NCBI RefSeq assembly: GCF_937616625.2
Contig: NC_065574.1
Span: 29,576,501 to 29,640,500, forward strand
Reading direction: 5' to 3'
Source: Mercurialis annua
Taxonomy: Eukaryota > Streptophyta > Magnoliopsida > Malpighiales > Euphorbiaceae
Length of the DNA: 64,000 nt
Part shown: piece after piece, positions 12,110-24,407 of the stretch
How the letters are laid out: each line of letters begins with the position of its first letter
How positions within the stretch are numbered: position 1 is the first letter of the stretch
The notes under the pieces: model-generated
Told to the model about the DNA's origin: nothing
The model's input: the letters and a program-made list of their open reading frames with translations, nothing else
Database searches by the model: none
Position numbers and translations under genes: made by a program

Positions 12110-12460
12110 AATAATGGCAAAAAGATTTGCCAGTAAATTTTTTCATTAGTGGCAAAAAAATAGTGCAACAAAATTTAAGAAAATTAGTGGCATTATAATT
12201 ATTGCCACTATTGTAATGCCAATTAGTGGCAATATATATCATATTTTATGGCAAAACGTAATTACCACTATAGATGGTGACATCAGTGGCAGAACAAAAA
12301 TATGCCACTAAAACTTTCTATTAGTGACAAAATCAGAATTTGTCATTAAGACATCTAGTGACGGATTTTCAGTGGTAAACCAGTGGCAAATTCTATTTTT
12401 GCCACAAACATGTTTAGTGGCAATATTTTAGCATTCTGCGGCAAAAGTAAATTCCACAAA
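12110..12460. repeat. Right subterminal repeats of the CACTA element
   Basis: At least ten copies of TTAGTGGCA, TGCCACTA and variants in both orientations, denser than on the left side. This is the expected position of transposase-binding sites. Confidence 0.8.
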
Positions 12461-13746
12461 AAAGTCAAATTTGTTGTAGTGATGTGAGGTTAGCTTGGTA
12501 GTTATCGGTAACTCGGCTAATCCACTAGTTGAAAATTTATTTAATTGATCATTTAAAGATTATTTAAATAATCTTTATGAAATAGATTTTAAAGCGAGAA
12601 CTCAATAGACTTGTATTTAATTGGACATTATCACATATTGGGTATTTTGTGCTTCTCTGGATTGTATTACCGTGATTTATTGTTTGTACTAGTCCTATAT
12701 GGTGACCAGTACTCTCTAGAGTTAGGGTATGTTATTAATAATGATTTTATACCTTGTCTAGACCCGTCAACTGTTCGTACTTCAAAGGCAAATCAGAGTT
12801 AGGTTGCTTGTCAGGTTCACGTGGAATAATAAGCAGTGAGTTTATATCTCTATTTATCTCTTTATTAAGCAAATATTATATTTTGTATATGTATATGTAT
12901 AAATAGCTTTCGAACTGTTTTCGGCATTGTGAATTTGATTTGGAAGGTGCTACTCGATGGGCATCATCAGGACTGCGTACGCACCGGTAATGATTATTAT
13001 GGTATCGAGGTGGGTTTGAGATGCGTCTCACCTTTGTGAGGGTACCAGCGGAAAATACGTCTCCTGGGCTCACTATTTTATTAAGTGGTAGTCAGGGATC
13101 GGTTATTGAGATATGTCTCACCTACACGACAATGGATTTAGAATTGTGGTTTATGGTTTCATTGCTAATCCATAATGAAAATGTTTTATTAAACGTTTTT
13201 AAAGGTTTTCAACTTAATAAAAGTAAATGGTTATATAAACTCTACTCAGTAAATCTGACCCCGTTGTTTTCCCAAATTTTCCAGGTTTATGATTTGAGCA
13301 TTGATCGATCTTCGTTTCTTCATTCTCCGAGGTTCTTTATTTTATTTTCAGAATAAAGAGTCGAACTGTTTTAAACTCTTAGACCACAGTAGTAGTATAA
13401 TATTATTATTGTTTTAGTCTTATACTTATATTTTTAGACTATTGTTTGTTGGCATGGTTCAACTATTATTTTATCAGCTTTGGCATGATTACAGTGATTT
13501 TGGTATTATATATTATTTGTCATGCTGTTGGAATTTAATTTGAGATTAAGTATACTTTGAATATATGTTGCTTAAATGTATTGCTAGACTAGGATGGATT
13601 CTCGGTTGCCCCCGAGCATGTGGTTTTATGTAGGTACATTGTTTTAAACGTTATAAGTTCGTTATCTGTAAGGCTAGCTACGTATTTTGGTACAACCATA
13701 TCCATACCCTAGCGCCGGTCACGATTCATGAAAATGGGTCGTGACA

Positions 13747-14924
13747 CATTTAAACGTTCAACTCAGACTTAAAACGATAACCAAATCATGGCATAAACTT
13801 GTCTACTAAGGCATAATCAACACAAATGAGTATAACACAAACAAAGCAATGTTAACATGCCAAGAACGATGCAAAACAGCCCCAATACGATTATGGGCAA
13901 CAACTATATCGATGAAGTGTACTTAACACATAAACAAGGTGAAATCATACGTTTACAAGGAAACCAATCAACTTATGATTTACGAAGCATGCAAAAAGAT
14001 GTAACACTGATCCAACACATATGAACAACCCATAAACATGAATTTCTAGCCCTTTATAACAATGTTAAAACAGCTAATTAAAAATCCATATGCATGCGAA
14101 ATCAATTAGCACTTAAACCCGACAATCAAACTTCAATTCTATTGGTATAAGCAAGCCAATATAAAGTTAAACGCCCTGCTACAGATTTGACTTAACAACT
14201 CAGAGATCACATCAGCCACAACATAGGTATAACACATTAGAACGCAATCTAGCAACCTAACACATGAATCCATACTCAGAAATTTAAGGGATAGCAACAC
14301 ATACCATTAAGAAACAAGATCAGAATGAAAACAGTGAATCAACACCCACAACACGTTGGAAAAAGGGATTAAATCAACTAATAATCGACATACGCAATAA
14401 GGAATTGATTAGACGAAGAACGGAGTGTTAGAATCACTTACCGAAGCCAAGGACGTGAGAGATAGCAAAGGAATTTGTATTTCAGAGAGTTTCTAAGTGC
14501 CTAGGGTTTATATAATGAGTTGTGTCTGATATGGGTCGAATAAGGGGTCAATTTATATGCTCCGATATAAAATTACAGGTGAGGTGCAATGGCCCATCAC
14601 GCCGTCCAACGCGCCTCAATTTTTGCTCCAACGGTCAACTTTTTCTTGGGCACAATCTAAAACTGAGCCCGATCCAACGATTAAATTGGGAGATATGAAT
14701 GTTTTCTCAAAACATGTAAGATTCAGAAGGTACAAGAATAAATCATAGATTATAAACCGAATACAAATTAAATCGCCATCGAAAACTCACACGACACATG
14801 CGACACATACAAGATACAACTCAAACCCCAAACAAAGTGCTACACTTGCTAAGTCCACTATTAACAATCCGAAACTAAGTCGGAAGCACAACAAAACCAT
14901 GGCGGAAAATCACGAGATATTATA
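13747..14924 (-). mobile_element. Partial gypsy LTR, minus strand
   Basis: Read on the minus strand it starts TATAATATCTCG right after a polypurine tract (TTGGGGAGAT). It is similar to the start of the LTR at 41503 with its first TG changed to TA. It is interrupted at 13747 where the plus-strand LTR ends. A TATA box (TATATAAACC, 14505-14514) is followed by a leader with a GGTAAGTG splice-donor-like site at about 14437-14444. U5 is cut off. Confidence 0.7.
14505..14514 (-). promoter_or_regulatory. TATA box of the minus-strand gypsy LTR
   Basis: TATATAAACC on the minus strand followed by CTAGGCACTTAGAAAC, in the arrangement TATA then CCCTAGGC common at plant LTR promoters. Confidence 0.5.
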
Positions 14925-15376
14925 ATCTCCCCAACTTATATAAAATTTGTCCTCGAATTTAAAACAACACTACCCGCGTAATAACATATCATAAAACTAT
15001 ATGCTGTCCCAACGAAAACGCATATAGCCAACGTAAAAACACATAAACATGACACCCAAAATAATCAAGGAAAGTAATTTTTAACTCTGCAAAACAAACT
15101 TTGTTTCGCGGGAACACTCCTCAACCAAGTAACAAACCCAAATTGTAATCATAGGAATTCCGTGCTTAACGACCTAAGAACTTGCGTAAGCAAAAACTCA
15201 AAAGTTTGTTCCTCGAACGATAACTCCAAACCACCACTTTCATAAACCGAACAATCTCAAATGATCACAAACAGTATCAACACTAATTTCCACTTAACAT
15301 AAAATGATAACGCCATTTATAGGTGAAACCAAACGAAGGAATACAAACTCTCCCACATAAAGCTCGTCTGAAATAT
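14925..15376 (-). mobile_element. Gypsy internal/LTR fragment, minus strand
   Basis: Its outer part (15090-15376) matches the plus-strand LTR at about 745-970 and 1325-1380. Its inner part (14925-15090) carries the AAATTCGAGGACAAATTT and TTGGGGAGA tail typical of a gypsy 3' internal end. With 18352-18464 it forms one sequence interrupted by the LTR at 15377-18351. It has a chimeric origin I cannot fully resolve. Confidence 0.5.
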
Positions 15377-17786
15377 TGTCACGACCCAATTTCATGGATC
15401 GCGACCGGCGCTAGGGTATGGGTATGGTTGTACCAAAAACCGTAGCTAGCCTTGCGAATAACCAACAAATACATAAACCTGCAAGAAAACCAATGCTCGG
15501 GGCAACCGAGAATTCAGCCTTGTTCTAGCAGTTCATAATATACAACATTTATTATAAAATGTTCCGCCAACTTTGAGTCTTAAACATTGGAGGAGTACAT
15601 ATTAACCCAAATTAATTAAAGAATGCCAATACAGTAATAATCCATTAAATAAGTTTATAACAAGTATTAGACATATAAGTCTTCTAATTATTACTGCGGT
15701 CTAAGAATAAAATCAGTTTAATAACTTTATTAAATAAAGTAAAACCTCTGAGGAAATAAATAATCGGAGAGCAACTGACTCGCTCCTATCATAACCCAGG
15801 AAAAATTGGGTAAAAAACGGGGTCAGATATACTGAGATGAGTTCATACCACTATTTACATTTATCAAGTGGAAAACCTTTAAAACTCTTTTAAAACATTT
15901 AATATATACATTACGTATAATAGTTGGAACCCTAATCGAAAGTACTAAAAATAACCATAATCCAATAGGCCTGGTCCCGAGAGCTAAGCTACACCGAGTT
16001 ACCACCGATCACTCTTAACCCATAACCAGAGTCCCGAGAGTTGAGCTACACCGAGTTACTCTACTGGTCCTGAGAGCTATGATCAGACCGAGTTACCACC
16101 ACATATCACATACCTTATTTAGATTAATACCAGTGTGCACGAGTCCTAATGATGCCAATTAGGTAGCATGTTCCAACTAAAAGCCATAGTGGAAAAACAG
16201 TTCAAAATATACATACAGTATATATTTATATATTAAAATAACAATTTACTTAATAAAGCGGTAAATAGTAAGTACAAACTCACTGCTTGCGAATCCACGA
16301 GATAAACCGGGCAAGCAACTAAACCTGATTTGACTTCGACGCACGAGCTGTCAACGAGTCTAAAAAAACATAAATCGTAATTAATATCATCCTCTAACTC
16401 TAGAGAGTAATAGACACCACATAGGACTAGCACAAAACAAAAATCAATGTTAACACATAAGCCAAATACATAGTAAATACATATACTCAAACTATAGCCA
16501 AAACCATACAACAAGTTAAGCCCTATTGAGTTCCATTTGAAAATATAATCCGGAAACCTTTTCAAACCATTTGGTAAAACTTTCAATACACAAAATGGTA
16601 CTTAGCCGAGTCAACCATGACTTCCAAGCTTAACTCGCATGTCGGGCGATCCAAGTCTAACCCGACCCAACATAACCAAGTTGGAAACCAATGATTAAAA
16701 TCTGGAATCAAATAATAATTTAAAACCCGAGTTTGAAAAGTAAGGAACTCAATATCATTTAACGAACCAACTAATCAACACGCAACAAAGTGTTTGATAA
16801 AATCCATAATGAACCAATACGCTTTAAAAGACAACACAAGTCAAAACATGCCTTAGCAAACAAATTAAAGATAAGCGTATTCTTCATGCCGAAGCAATTC
16901 CAATAACCAACTAAACATCAATCTCATACTTAAAAATGGAGCATGGAAAAGCACAACATTTCTTAGTTTAGTCTAGGCATAAACCAACATGAAATGAACA
17001 CTACAATCCATGTATAATATTATCCTAAGAACATTATACAAAACAGTCCTAAACATTTAAATTAAGCCAAAACAGTTTATAGGCATTCATCAACATACCA
17101 ACTCATTTAACAATCATCAAACTTGGATTCAAAACAACAATAGATAGCCCAACAATTATGAATCGCAAATACATGCAAATCAGCCCTATAATTATGCTTG
17201 GACAAATCTAAGCAACCAAACAATTTATAATATCCAAATGAATCCATAATTCTAAACCTCATATGCACTAGCAATTGAATAACTCAATTCGGATTCAATA
17301 ATCAACCAAAGGCGTACAAATCAAATGATACAAGGTATAACAAAGTAACACATCTATGGTCATATAACCTAACCTTCCTAATATGAATTAACATAATTGA
17401 AATCCAACAATAATATCATAGAAATTTGATTATGGGCAGCCCTAGCATTTCAATTTGATTGAAACCCATAAACACGCATAAACAAAACGAAAACAACCCA
17501 AGCATAATCGATCACCTTTAACAACACAACATGCCTTGACAATTCAAATATGATATATCAATTCTAGATCAAGAATAAATCAGCAACTAAACATACAACC
17601 AAAAGACAAGATGAAACACTAATCGAATCAAATGATGAATCAAATATTTGGAATGAAAAGAGATGGATTAATCACTTACCAATTGATTGAGGAACCAAAG
17701 ATTTGAAGGTAAATCGCCTAGAAATAGTTTAGAATGAGATTAGGGTTTTAAAAATTGAATAGAGTCTGTTTAGGTCGAGTAAAAGT

Positions 17787-17796
17787 CTATTTAAAG
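17787..17796 (-). promoter_or_regulatory. TATA-like box in gypsy LTR
   Basis: CTTTAAATAG on the minus strand. The leader after it contains AAAACCCTAATC and then a GGTAAGTG splice-donor-like site near 17675-17682. Confidence 0.45.
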
Positions 17797-17810
17797 CCTC
17801 CAAAACGAAC

Positions 17811-17945
17811 CCAACCGGTTCTATGGCCGGTTCTGCCCAGTAGAACCGGTTATAGAACCATTTTACACACTGAAACCCGAAAAACGAAGTGAACCGGACC
17901 TACGGCTTGATCGACCCAACACGTCCGGTTCAAAGGTCCGGTTGA
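17811..17945. repeat. Cluster of ACCGGTT inverted repeats in LTR U3
   Basis: AACCGGTTCT and AGAACCGGTT are repeated in both orientations (17813, 17827, 17842), followed by GTCCGGTT or AACCGGAC variants to about 17945. This lies within about 150 bp upstream of the LTR's TATA-like box. Confidence 0.85.
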
Positions 17946-18351
17946 CCCGCAAAAGGGTCAAAACGACGATCTGAACGGTCGAATGAAAGATAATCCTCTT
18001 AGGTACCACATATCAAAAATGCAGCTCGATCCGACGGTTCAATTATGAGATATGGACGTTTTACTACAGCATGGCAGATTTGAAAATCATGTAAACACTG
18101 TTTCGATAACAACCCGGAAATGAATCAATTCAACATCAAATACATAGAGTTTCAAGGGGTACACATAAGTCACCCAACATAACACAACCAAGGTATCACA
18201 TATGCTAATCCGAACATATATCAATCCGAAAACAAGTCGGAATCACAAAGAGAACATGACGAAGCGAAAACACAACCAAAGGCCATCACAGACCAAACTT
18301 TAAACGGACAACTAAATCACCAAAACAAATCAGAAAATACGGGGTATTACA

Positions 18352-18464
18352 GGATAATCAAGAACGAAACCTCGAATCTCTTCCAATTATAACTCTAAAA
18401 AAAAAATTTACCTAGAGAAGGTCAACACAAGACGAAACACACCGAAAACATATGGGGTATTACA
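18352..18464 (-). mobile_element. LTR start fragment, gypsy, minus strand
   Basis: First 113 bp of a gypsy LTR (TGTAATACCCC on the minus strand) matching 630-745. The remainder continues at 15376 after the inserted LTR. Confidence 0.7.
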
Positions 18465-21080
18465 TTCTCCCCAACCTAAGAAAAATTCGACCTCGAATTT
18501 TAAATCTAAAACTGATTCGCTATTTGAACGGTGACAACGCATATACGCGCAAAATATTTAATCTAACAACTCGGAACTCTAACGATTACTCGATCAACAC
18601 AAAAGTGAACAAACAAAAATTATCCAACTGGGAGTCACAATTACTTTTTAACAAGTTGGCTTCCAAAACTAGCTCGAATCTTAACGAATACGAAATCCAT
18701 ATCATTAAAGTTCAAGAACAATCTCGAAGTTCAATCTACAGTTCTTACAATATCAACTCTAACATTTCAATCAAGAAAATTGAAAAATACACTGTTATAA
18801 TCTTGCGTTCCGCAACACTTGTTCACTTGTCCATTTATAACGAGTACGACACCAAACATAATTGATAACAATGCTCAATAATAACTAAATAATATTTCAG
18901 CCAAAAGCAAACACTACTAGGATGATCCTATTACTTTGGCCGGATTATTCGTAACTGCATATTTACAATATAGACGTGGTGATCAGTTGGACCTTTAATT
19001 AATATTAATTAACGCCTTGCTTTTTTTGACCTCCTCTTTTCTTTAATTCGCAGGAGGTCAAATGGCCCCAATTCTTGACTGGGGGGACACCAAAGGCCTC
19101 TGCCCTTCCCTCCCTTGTCCAACGATCAATACCAAGTTCGATAATACTATCAATTTCGCGAATCATAAAACACAAAACTCATATCGTCGTTCAAAAGAAT
19201 ACGTGAACCTTATCTCATGATAACCGAATCCACAAATTAGGGACAGACAATCTCAATCATAATTATTCCTCCAATGATGTAAAAATAAACAACCCGTAAT
19301 AACATAAGGTAATTAAACCATTAACTTGCACCCTAACTATGTTTCACAGATTTAACTTATTCCACACACAAAAGGTTTAATATTCAAACCAACAGGTAAC
19401 CAGACTTTCAACAATTAAACCCTCAACAACAATATCGACCAAACAACATTGTTGTCGAAACTCACTAACCACTATCATCGATTTTCGAATCAGCTAGTTC
19501 ATATATCCTAACCAATTTAAATTCTCAAAATTATTCAATCAATTGACTATAACCTCATATACAACGAGAGATCACTACGACCAATTCACCCTGACCAGAC
19601 TGTTAATTATGCTCCAAACCAAACTGAAGGGAGTATAAAATCTCTCAATACACAAAACGTTTTATATTCAAAATTTTCCACTTCTCTTTAAAAGACTTTT
19701 GTCTTACGCCTCTTTTTATATTAAGAATCGAAGTGCTTCTACCGTTGAAAAACCATCAGTTCTGTAAACCCCTGAAAATTTTCAAAATATTCGCATTTTG
19801 AATCTGCAAATTTCCCCTTATTTTTAAATACATTTGCAAAATATGAAACAATTCAACTGACAAAACTTATGTTATCTTTAAATCTAACTTATGTAAGTAA
19901 TATATACTTTTCTAATAAATAATAAAATCAAGCAGTGGCGAAAGTCTCTATAATTAAAATACACATTGATGTTCCAAACATCCAAAATTTAAGTCGCTTC
20001 CAAATTTTTGTTTTCAACAAAAACACAATTTTAAGAAACCGTTCAACTGAAGGAAAAAAATTATTATTCCTTTTGAATCAAATTTGATGACATTTCTTTC
20101 TTTCCTCCAAAAGATAAAATTTAGCAGTTCAAATCTATTTGTTTACGAAAATACCTTTATACCAATATACCCAAAGTACTTGGACAAAAATCATATTTGT
20201 AAGAAAATGAAATCTCTTTTTAAAACGTTGTGTAAACACATACATGGAGCATAACCAATTTCCTTAATCCACAAATCCTTATCACAAATCAGAAATTATC
20301 ACAAAAACTTCCTAATCTGAATCTCACCACCCACTGCACTTGGCACAATTATTTCACGAGTGCAACCTAAAATTAGTTTTTACTTTCTATGAAACCAACG
20401 ATTCTGACAACGTAATCGTCCAAAATTTACCACCATCATCACAAAGTATTTGTCTAGCTACCTTTCGGTAACAGTTTCAAAATTATTTGAAATCCGACAA
20501 CTTTATAAATAAGTTTATTACAATGTGACTCGCGAGCTCGTTTCAAAATATATTTCTCAAACACTTTATCGATAAAATCCATTTTACATAATTGTGCACC
20601 AGGGTGATGACATCTCTCATCCCAAAAAAGTTACATCCAACTGTAATCATTTCTATGCACATGATGCATGTAATATTATGCATGTATCAATTATTAATTT
20701 CTCTTCTATTTATTTAACATACGCAGTGCTCAATGTAATTTTCTATCTGTGACATTTAATTGCATGTTCATGATATGTCTCGGCACAATTACGCGATAAA
20801 AACATTTCAAATACTTTCACAAAGTTTCATTTGAAATAAATTTCTCGATAAAACATTTGCTAGACGTTACACTCTATGAGATGTGCACTCGATAACCTCA
20901 AATTTCTTCTCAAACTCCTTACTTGTAATTTATCAAATCACACAATCCACTAGTTCCCGCATCACACTGGTCAACTTAATGAAAACATCAACGTATTCAT
21001 ATTTCGGAAGTCTGGGGAATTTCAAAAACCAAATTTTTAAAATTCAAAAACTAAAGAAGAAATTAAAGACTAACAAATAA
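18465..21080 (-). mobile_element. Gypsy 3' internal non-coding tail, minus strand
   Basis: The first 200 bases match 430-629 in reverse orientation, ending in the same polypurine tract (GGGGAGAA). The rest is AT-rich with no gag or pol motif; the open frame at 18452-18865 is antisense and motif-free. I read it as a long untranslated tail of the element to which 18352-18464 belongs. The far boundary is uncertain. Confidence 0.45.
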
Positions 21081-21624
21081 GGTTAATACTGCAGCTCGGC
21101 CCAAGAAAGAGCATCTCAGAAACAATTGGGTCGAAAATCAAGCCCAATAGGAAGCTAAACGAACAAGCATAAATACTTGAAGACTTGTTTTTCGGGAGGG
21201 ACTAATGATGGATATGGAACTAGAACAACGCACAAGACACTCAATAAGGACATTGGATGCAGTCCCAGAGACCAGCCTCAGTAAGTCCCCGACCCAATAC
21301 ATAGCTAAAACCGAATTGATACCTGATAAGTCAAGAGAGCGCTGTGATCCCACGAAATCAGGGATTAAGGAGAATCTTACAATATCTAAATGGAAAGATA
21401 GCTAGAAGAACAATCATACTATAGCACAAAGACTAAGGAATATATGTAGGAAGACCTAAGTCGGGTAATATTCATATTCACTCTTTATCATTCTCATTAA
21501 GATTCCAACTGAGACTGACTTAGGCAGCGGAGGGTGTTCGAGCCAAACACGGCTCAAATCCTTTCAACTTGTTCATCTTGACAGGTTGGAGCTTAGTGAC
21601 AAAGACGATCATTTAAAACCATCA
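21081..21624 (+). other. Junction sequence, possible fragment of another LTR element
   Basis: Distinct composition from both neighbours. Near 21505-21540 it contains CAACTGAGACTGACTTAGGC, a phrase type I associate with Tat/Ogre-like gypsy LTRs. That assignment rests on memory of the motif and is weak. Short open frames on both strands (21138-21405) overlap each other and look spurious. Satellite begins at about 21625. Confidence 0.3.
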
Positions 21625-21844
21625 GTAACGTTTTAAACGTTTGGATTGGTTTTGTAACGTTTTAAACCTGTGGCTTAAATCGCTAAAAAGGGGAAACGTT
21701 TGGATTTATTTCGCAGCGTTTGTAAACGTTTGGCTGAATAGCTAAAAATATGAAACGTTTGGATTTATTTCGTAATGTTTGTAAATGTTTGGCTTAAATC
21801 TCTAAATTGGTGAACGTGTAGATTGGTTTCGTAACGTTTTAAAT
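21625..21844 (+). repeat. 60-bp satellite, forward block 1
   Basis: About 3-4 divergent monomers in the same orientation as the main array. It ends in a foldback at 21821-21874 where orientation reverses. Confidence 0.85.
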
Positions 21845-24407
21845 ACAAACGTTTAAAACGTTACAAAACCAATCTAGAAGTTTAAAACGTTACGAACCCA
21901 ATCTAAACGTTTAAAACGTTACGAAACCAATCCAAACGTTTCACATTTTTAGCGATTTATGCCAAACGTTTACAAACATTACGAAACAAAACGAAACATT
22001 TCACATTTTTAGCGATTTAAGCCAAACGTTTACAAACTTATCGAAACAAATCAAAATATTTCACCTTTTTAGCGATTGAATCCAAACGTTTACACATGTT
22101 ACCAAACAAAACCAAACGTTTCTCCATTTTAGAGATTTAAGCCAAACGTTTACAAACGTTACGAAACAAATGCAAACGTTTAAAACGTTACGAAACAAAT
22201 CTAAATGTTCACCTTTTTAGAAATTTAAGCCAAACATTTACAAACATTACGAAACAAATCCAAACGTTTCATATTTTTAGCTATTCAGCCAAGCATTTAC
22301 AAACGTTACGAAACAAATCCAAATGTTTCACCTTTTTAGCGATTCAAGCCAAACGTTTACAAACGTTACAAAACAAAACCAAATGTTTCACCTTTTTAGT
22401 GATTTAAGCCAAACATTTACAAACTTTACGAAACAAATTCAAACGTTGAAAACATTACGAAACAAACCCAAACGTTTCCCCTTTTTAGAGATTTAATCCA
22501 AACGTTTAAAACGCTACGAAACCAATCCAAACGCTTAACCTTTTTAGCGATTTAAGCCAAACGTTTAAAACGTTAAGAAGCAAATCCAAATCTTTCACCT
22601 TTTAAGCGATTTAAGCCAAACATTTAAAATGTTGAAAAACCAATCCAAACGTTTAAAATGTTACGAAACAAATCCAAACGTTTCACCTTTTCAGCGATTT
22701 AAACCGAACATTTAAAATGTTTCAAAACCAATCCAAACATTTAAAACGTTACGAAACAAATCCAAACGTTTCACCTTTTTTGCGATTTAAACCAAACGTT
22801 TAAAACATTCCAATCAAAACTTTTTACAAATGTTACTAAACAAAACCAAGCGTTTCACCTTTTTAGCGATTTAGGCCAATCGCTTACAAACGTTACGTTT
22901 CCCCTTTGAATCAATTTGAGCCACACATTTAAAACGTACAAATCCTAACGTTTAAAACGTTACGAAACCAATCCAAACGTTTCACCTTTTTAGCGATTTA
23001 AACTAAACATTTACAAACGTCACGAAACCAATCCAAACATTTCACATTTTTAGCGATTTATGCCAAACGTTTACAAACGTTACCAAACAAAACCATAGGT
23101 TTCACATTTTTAGCGATTTGAGCCAAATGATTACAAACCTATTTAAACAAATCCAAATGTTTCCCCTTTTTAGCGATTGAAGCCAAACGTTTACAAACAT
23201 TACGAAACAAATCCAAACTTTCACATTTTTAGCGATTTAAGCGAAACCTTTACAAACGTTACGAAACAAATCCAAACGTTTCACTTTTTTAGCGATTGAA
23301 GCCAAACGTTTAGAAACGTTACGAGACAAAACAAAATGTTTCACCTTTTTAGTGATTTAAGCCAAATGTTTACAAACGTACGAAACAAATCCAAACATTT
23401 AAAAGGTTATGAAACAAACCCAAACGTTTCCCCTTTTTAGCGATTTAAGCCAAACATTTACAAACGCTACAAAACAAATCTATACGTTTCACCTTTTTAA
23501 CGATATAAACTAAATATTTACAAACGCTACGAAAAAAATCCAAATGTTTCACCTTTTTAGCGATTTAAGCCAAACGTTTACAAACGATACGAAACAAATC
23601 CTAACGTTTTATCTTTTTACCTATTTAAGCCAAATGTTTAGAAACATTATGAAACAAACCCAAATGCTTCACCTTTTAAGCGAATTAAGCCAAACGTTTA
23701 AAAAATTACGAAAGAAATCCAAACGTTTCACCTTTGAATCTAAATGTTTCACCTTTTAACATTTTTAGCGATTTATGCCAAACGTTTACAAACGTTATGA
23801 AATAAAATCAAACATTTCACATTTTTAGCGATTTAAGGCTAACGTTTACAAACGTTAAGAAACATATCCAAATGTTTCACCTTTTTAGCAATTTAAGCCA
23901 AACGTTTACAAACGTTACGAAACAAATCCTAACGTTTCACCTTTAAAGCTATTTAAGCCAAACATTTACAAACGTTATGAACAAATCCAAACGTTTATCC
24001 TTTTTAGCGATTTAAGCCAAACATTTAAAACGTTACGAAACCAATCGAAACGTTTCACATTTTTAGAGATTTTAGACAAACGTTTACAAACGTTACGAAA
24101 CAAAACCAAATGTTTCAAATTTTTAGCGATTTAAGCCAAACATTTACAAACGTAAAGAAACAAATCCAAACGTTTAACCTTTTTAATGATTTAAGCCAAA
24201 CGTTTACAAACTTGACGTAACAAATCCAGACGTTTAGAACTTTACCAAACAAATTCAAACGTTTTGCCTATTTTAATGATTTAAGCCAAACATTTACAAA
24301 CGTTACGAAACAAATCTTAATGTTTCACCTCTTTAGCTATTTAAGCCAAACGTTTACACACGATATGAAACAAATCCAAACGTTTCACCTTTTTAGCGAT
24401 TTAAGCC
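21845..24407 (-). repeat. 60-bp satellite, inverted block
   Basis: About 43 monomers in reverse orientation (read as TTTTTAGCGATTTAAGCC then AAACGTTTACAAACGTTACG). More divergent and less regular than the forward array, with many shortened units. Bounded by the foldback on the left and a copia LTR fragment on the right. Confidence 0.93.

Larger units (their letters stand above)
3062..12481 (+). mobile_element. CACTA (En/Spm) DNA transposon, with a copia insertion
   Basis: The ends are CACTACAACAA at 3062 and TTGTTGTAGTG at 12471-12481, an 11-bp perfect terminal inverted repeat. The 3-bp target duplication ATG lies at 3059-3061 and 12482-12484, the hallmark of CACTA elements. Sequence on either side resumes the host LTR: the phrase CACCCGACATG then TTAGCTTGGTAG is continuous in the solo LTR at 43.5 kb. 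Total length is 9,420 bp, or about 5.96 kb without the copia element at 4673-8128 and its duplication. It contains one Transposase_24-type gene (8572-10941). I see no TNP2-type (Transposase_21) catalytic transposase, so it is probably non-autonomous. Confidence 0.93.
630..13746 (+). mobile_element. Ty3/gypsy LTR, split by a nested CACTA transposon
   Basis: The LTR starts TGTAATACCCC right after a polypurine tract and ends with GGGTCGTGACA at 13746, giving TG...CA ends. Its last 60 bases share a GCGCCGGT-C/G-ACGATTCATGAAA block with the other gypsy LTRs here (15377, 41503, 55323). Without the CACTA insertion (3062-12481 plus 3 bp) it is about 3.7 kb. It contains a 350-bp block (about 970-1325) that resembles the interior of the LTR at 15377-18351. 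That block is absent from the homologous stretch near 15.1 kb, so the LTR looks rearranged. It is inserted in a minus-strand LTR that resumes at 13747. The target duplication cannot be checked because the 5' side is outside the window. Confidence 0.65.
15377..18351 (-). mobile_element. Complete gypsy LTR (2,975 bp), minus strand, probably solo
   Basis: Plus-strand ends are TGTCACGACCC and GGGGTATTACA, giving TG...CA on both strands. It splits a sequence continuous elsewhere (630-970). No matching 5-bp duplication is visible (AATAT left, GGATA right), so it may derive from recombination between elements rather than a simple solo LTR. A TATA-like CTTTAAATAG lies at 17787-17796 (minus) with a cluster of ACCGGTT palindromes just upstream of it. 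Several open frames here (for example 16233-16586) have no known motif. Confidence 0.8.

Noticed and set aside
12876..13356. Frames on both strands near the end of the gypsy LTR.
   Set aside because: They overlap in opposite directions in U5-like sequence with no motif.
16233..16586. 117-codon minus-strand frame with hydrophobic stretches.
   Set aside because: Lies within the body of a gypsy LTR and partly matches the LTR at 1254-1448; no known domain.
18452..18865. 137-codon plus-strand frame.
   Set aside because: Antisense across an LTR start and polypurine tract of a minus-strand gypsy element; no recognisable motif.
21138..21405. Two overlapping frames on opposite strands just before the satellite.
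   Set aside because: Both short, mutually antisense, no motif; more likely part of a retroelement remnant.
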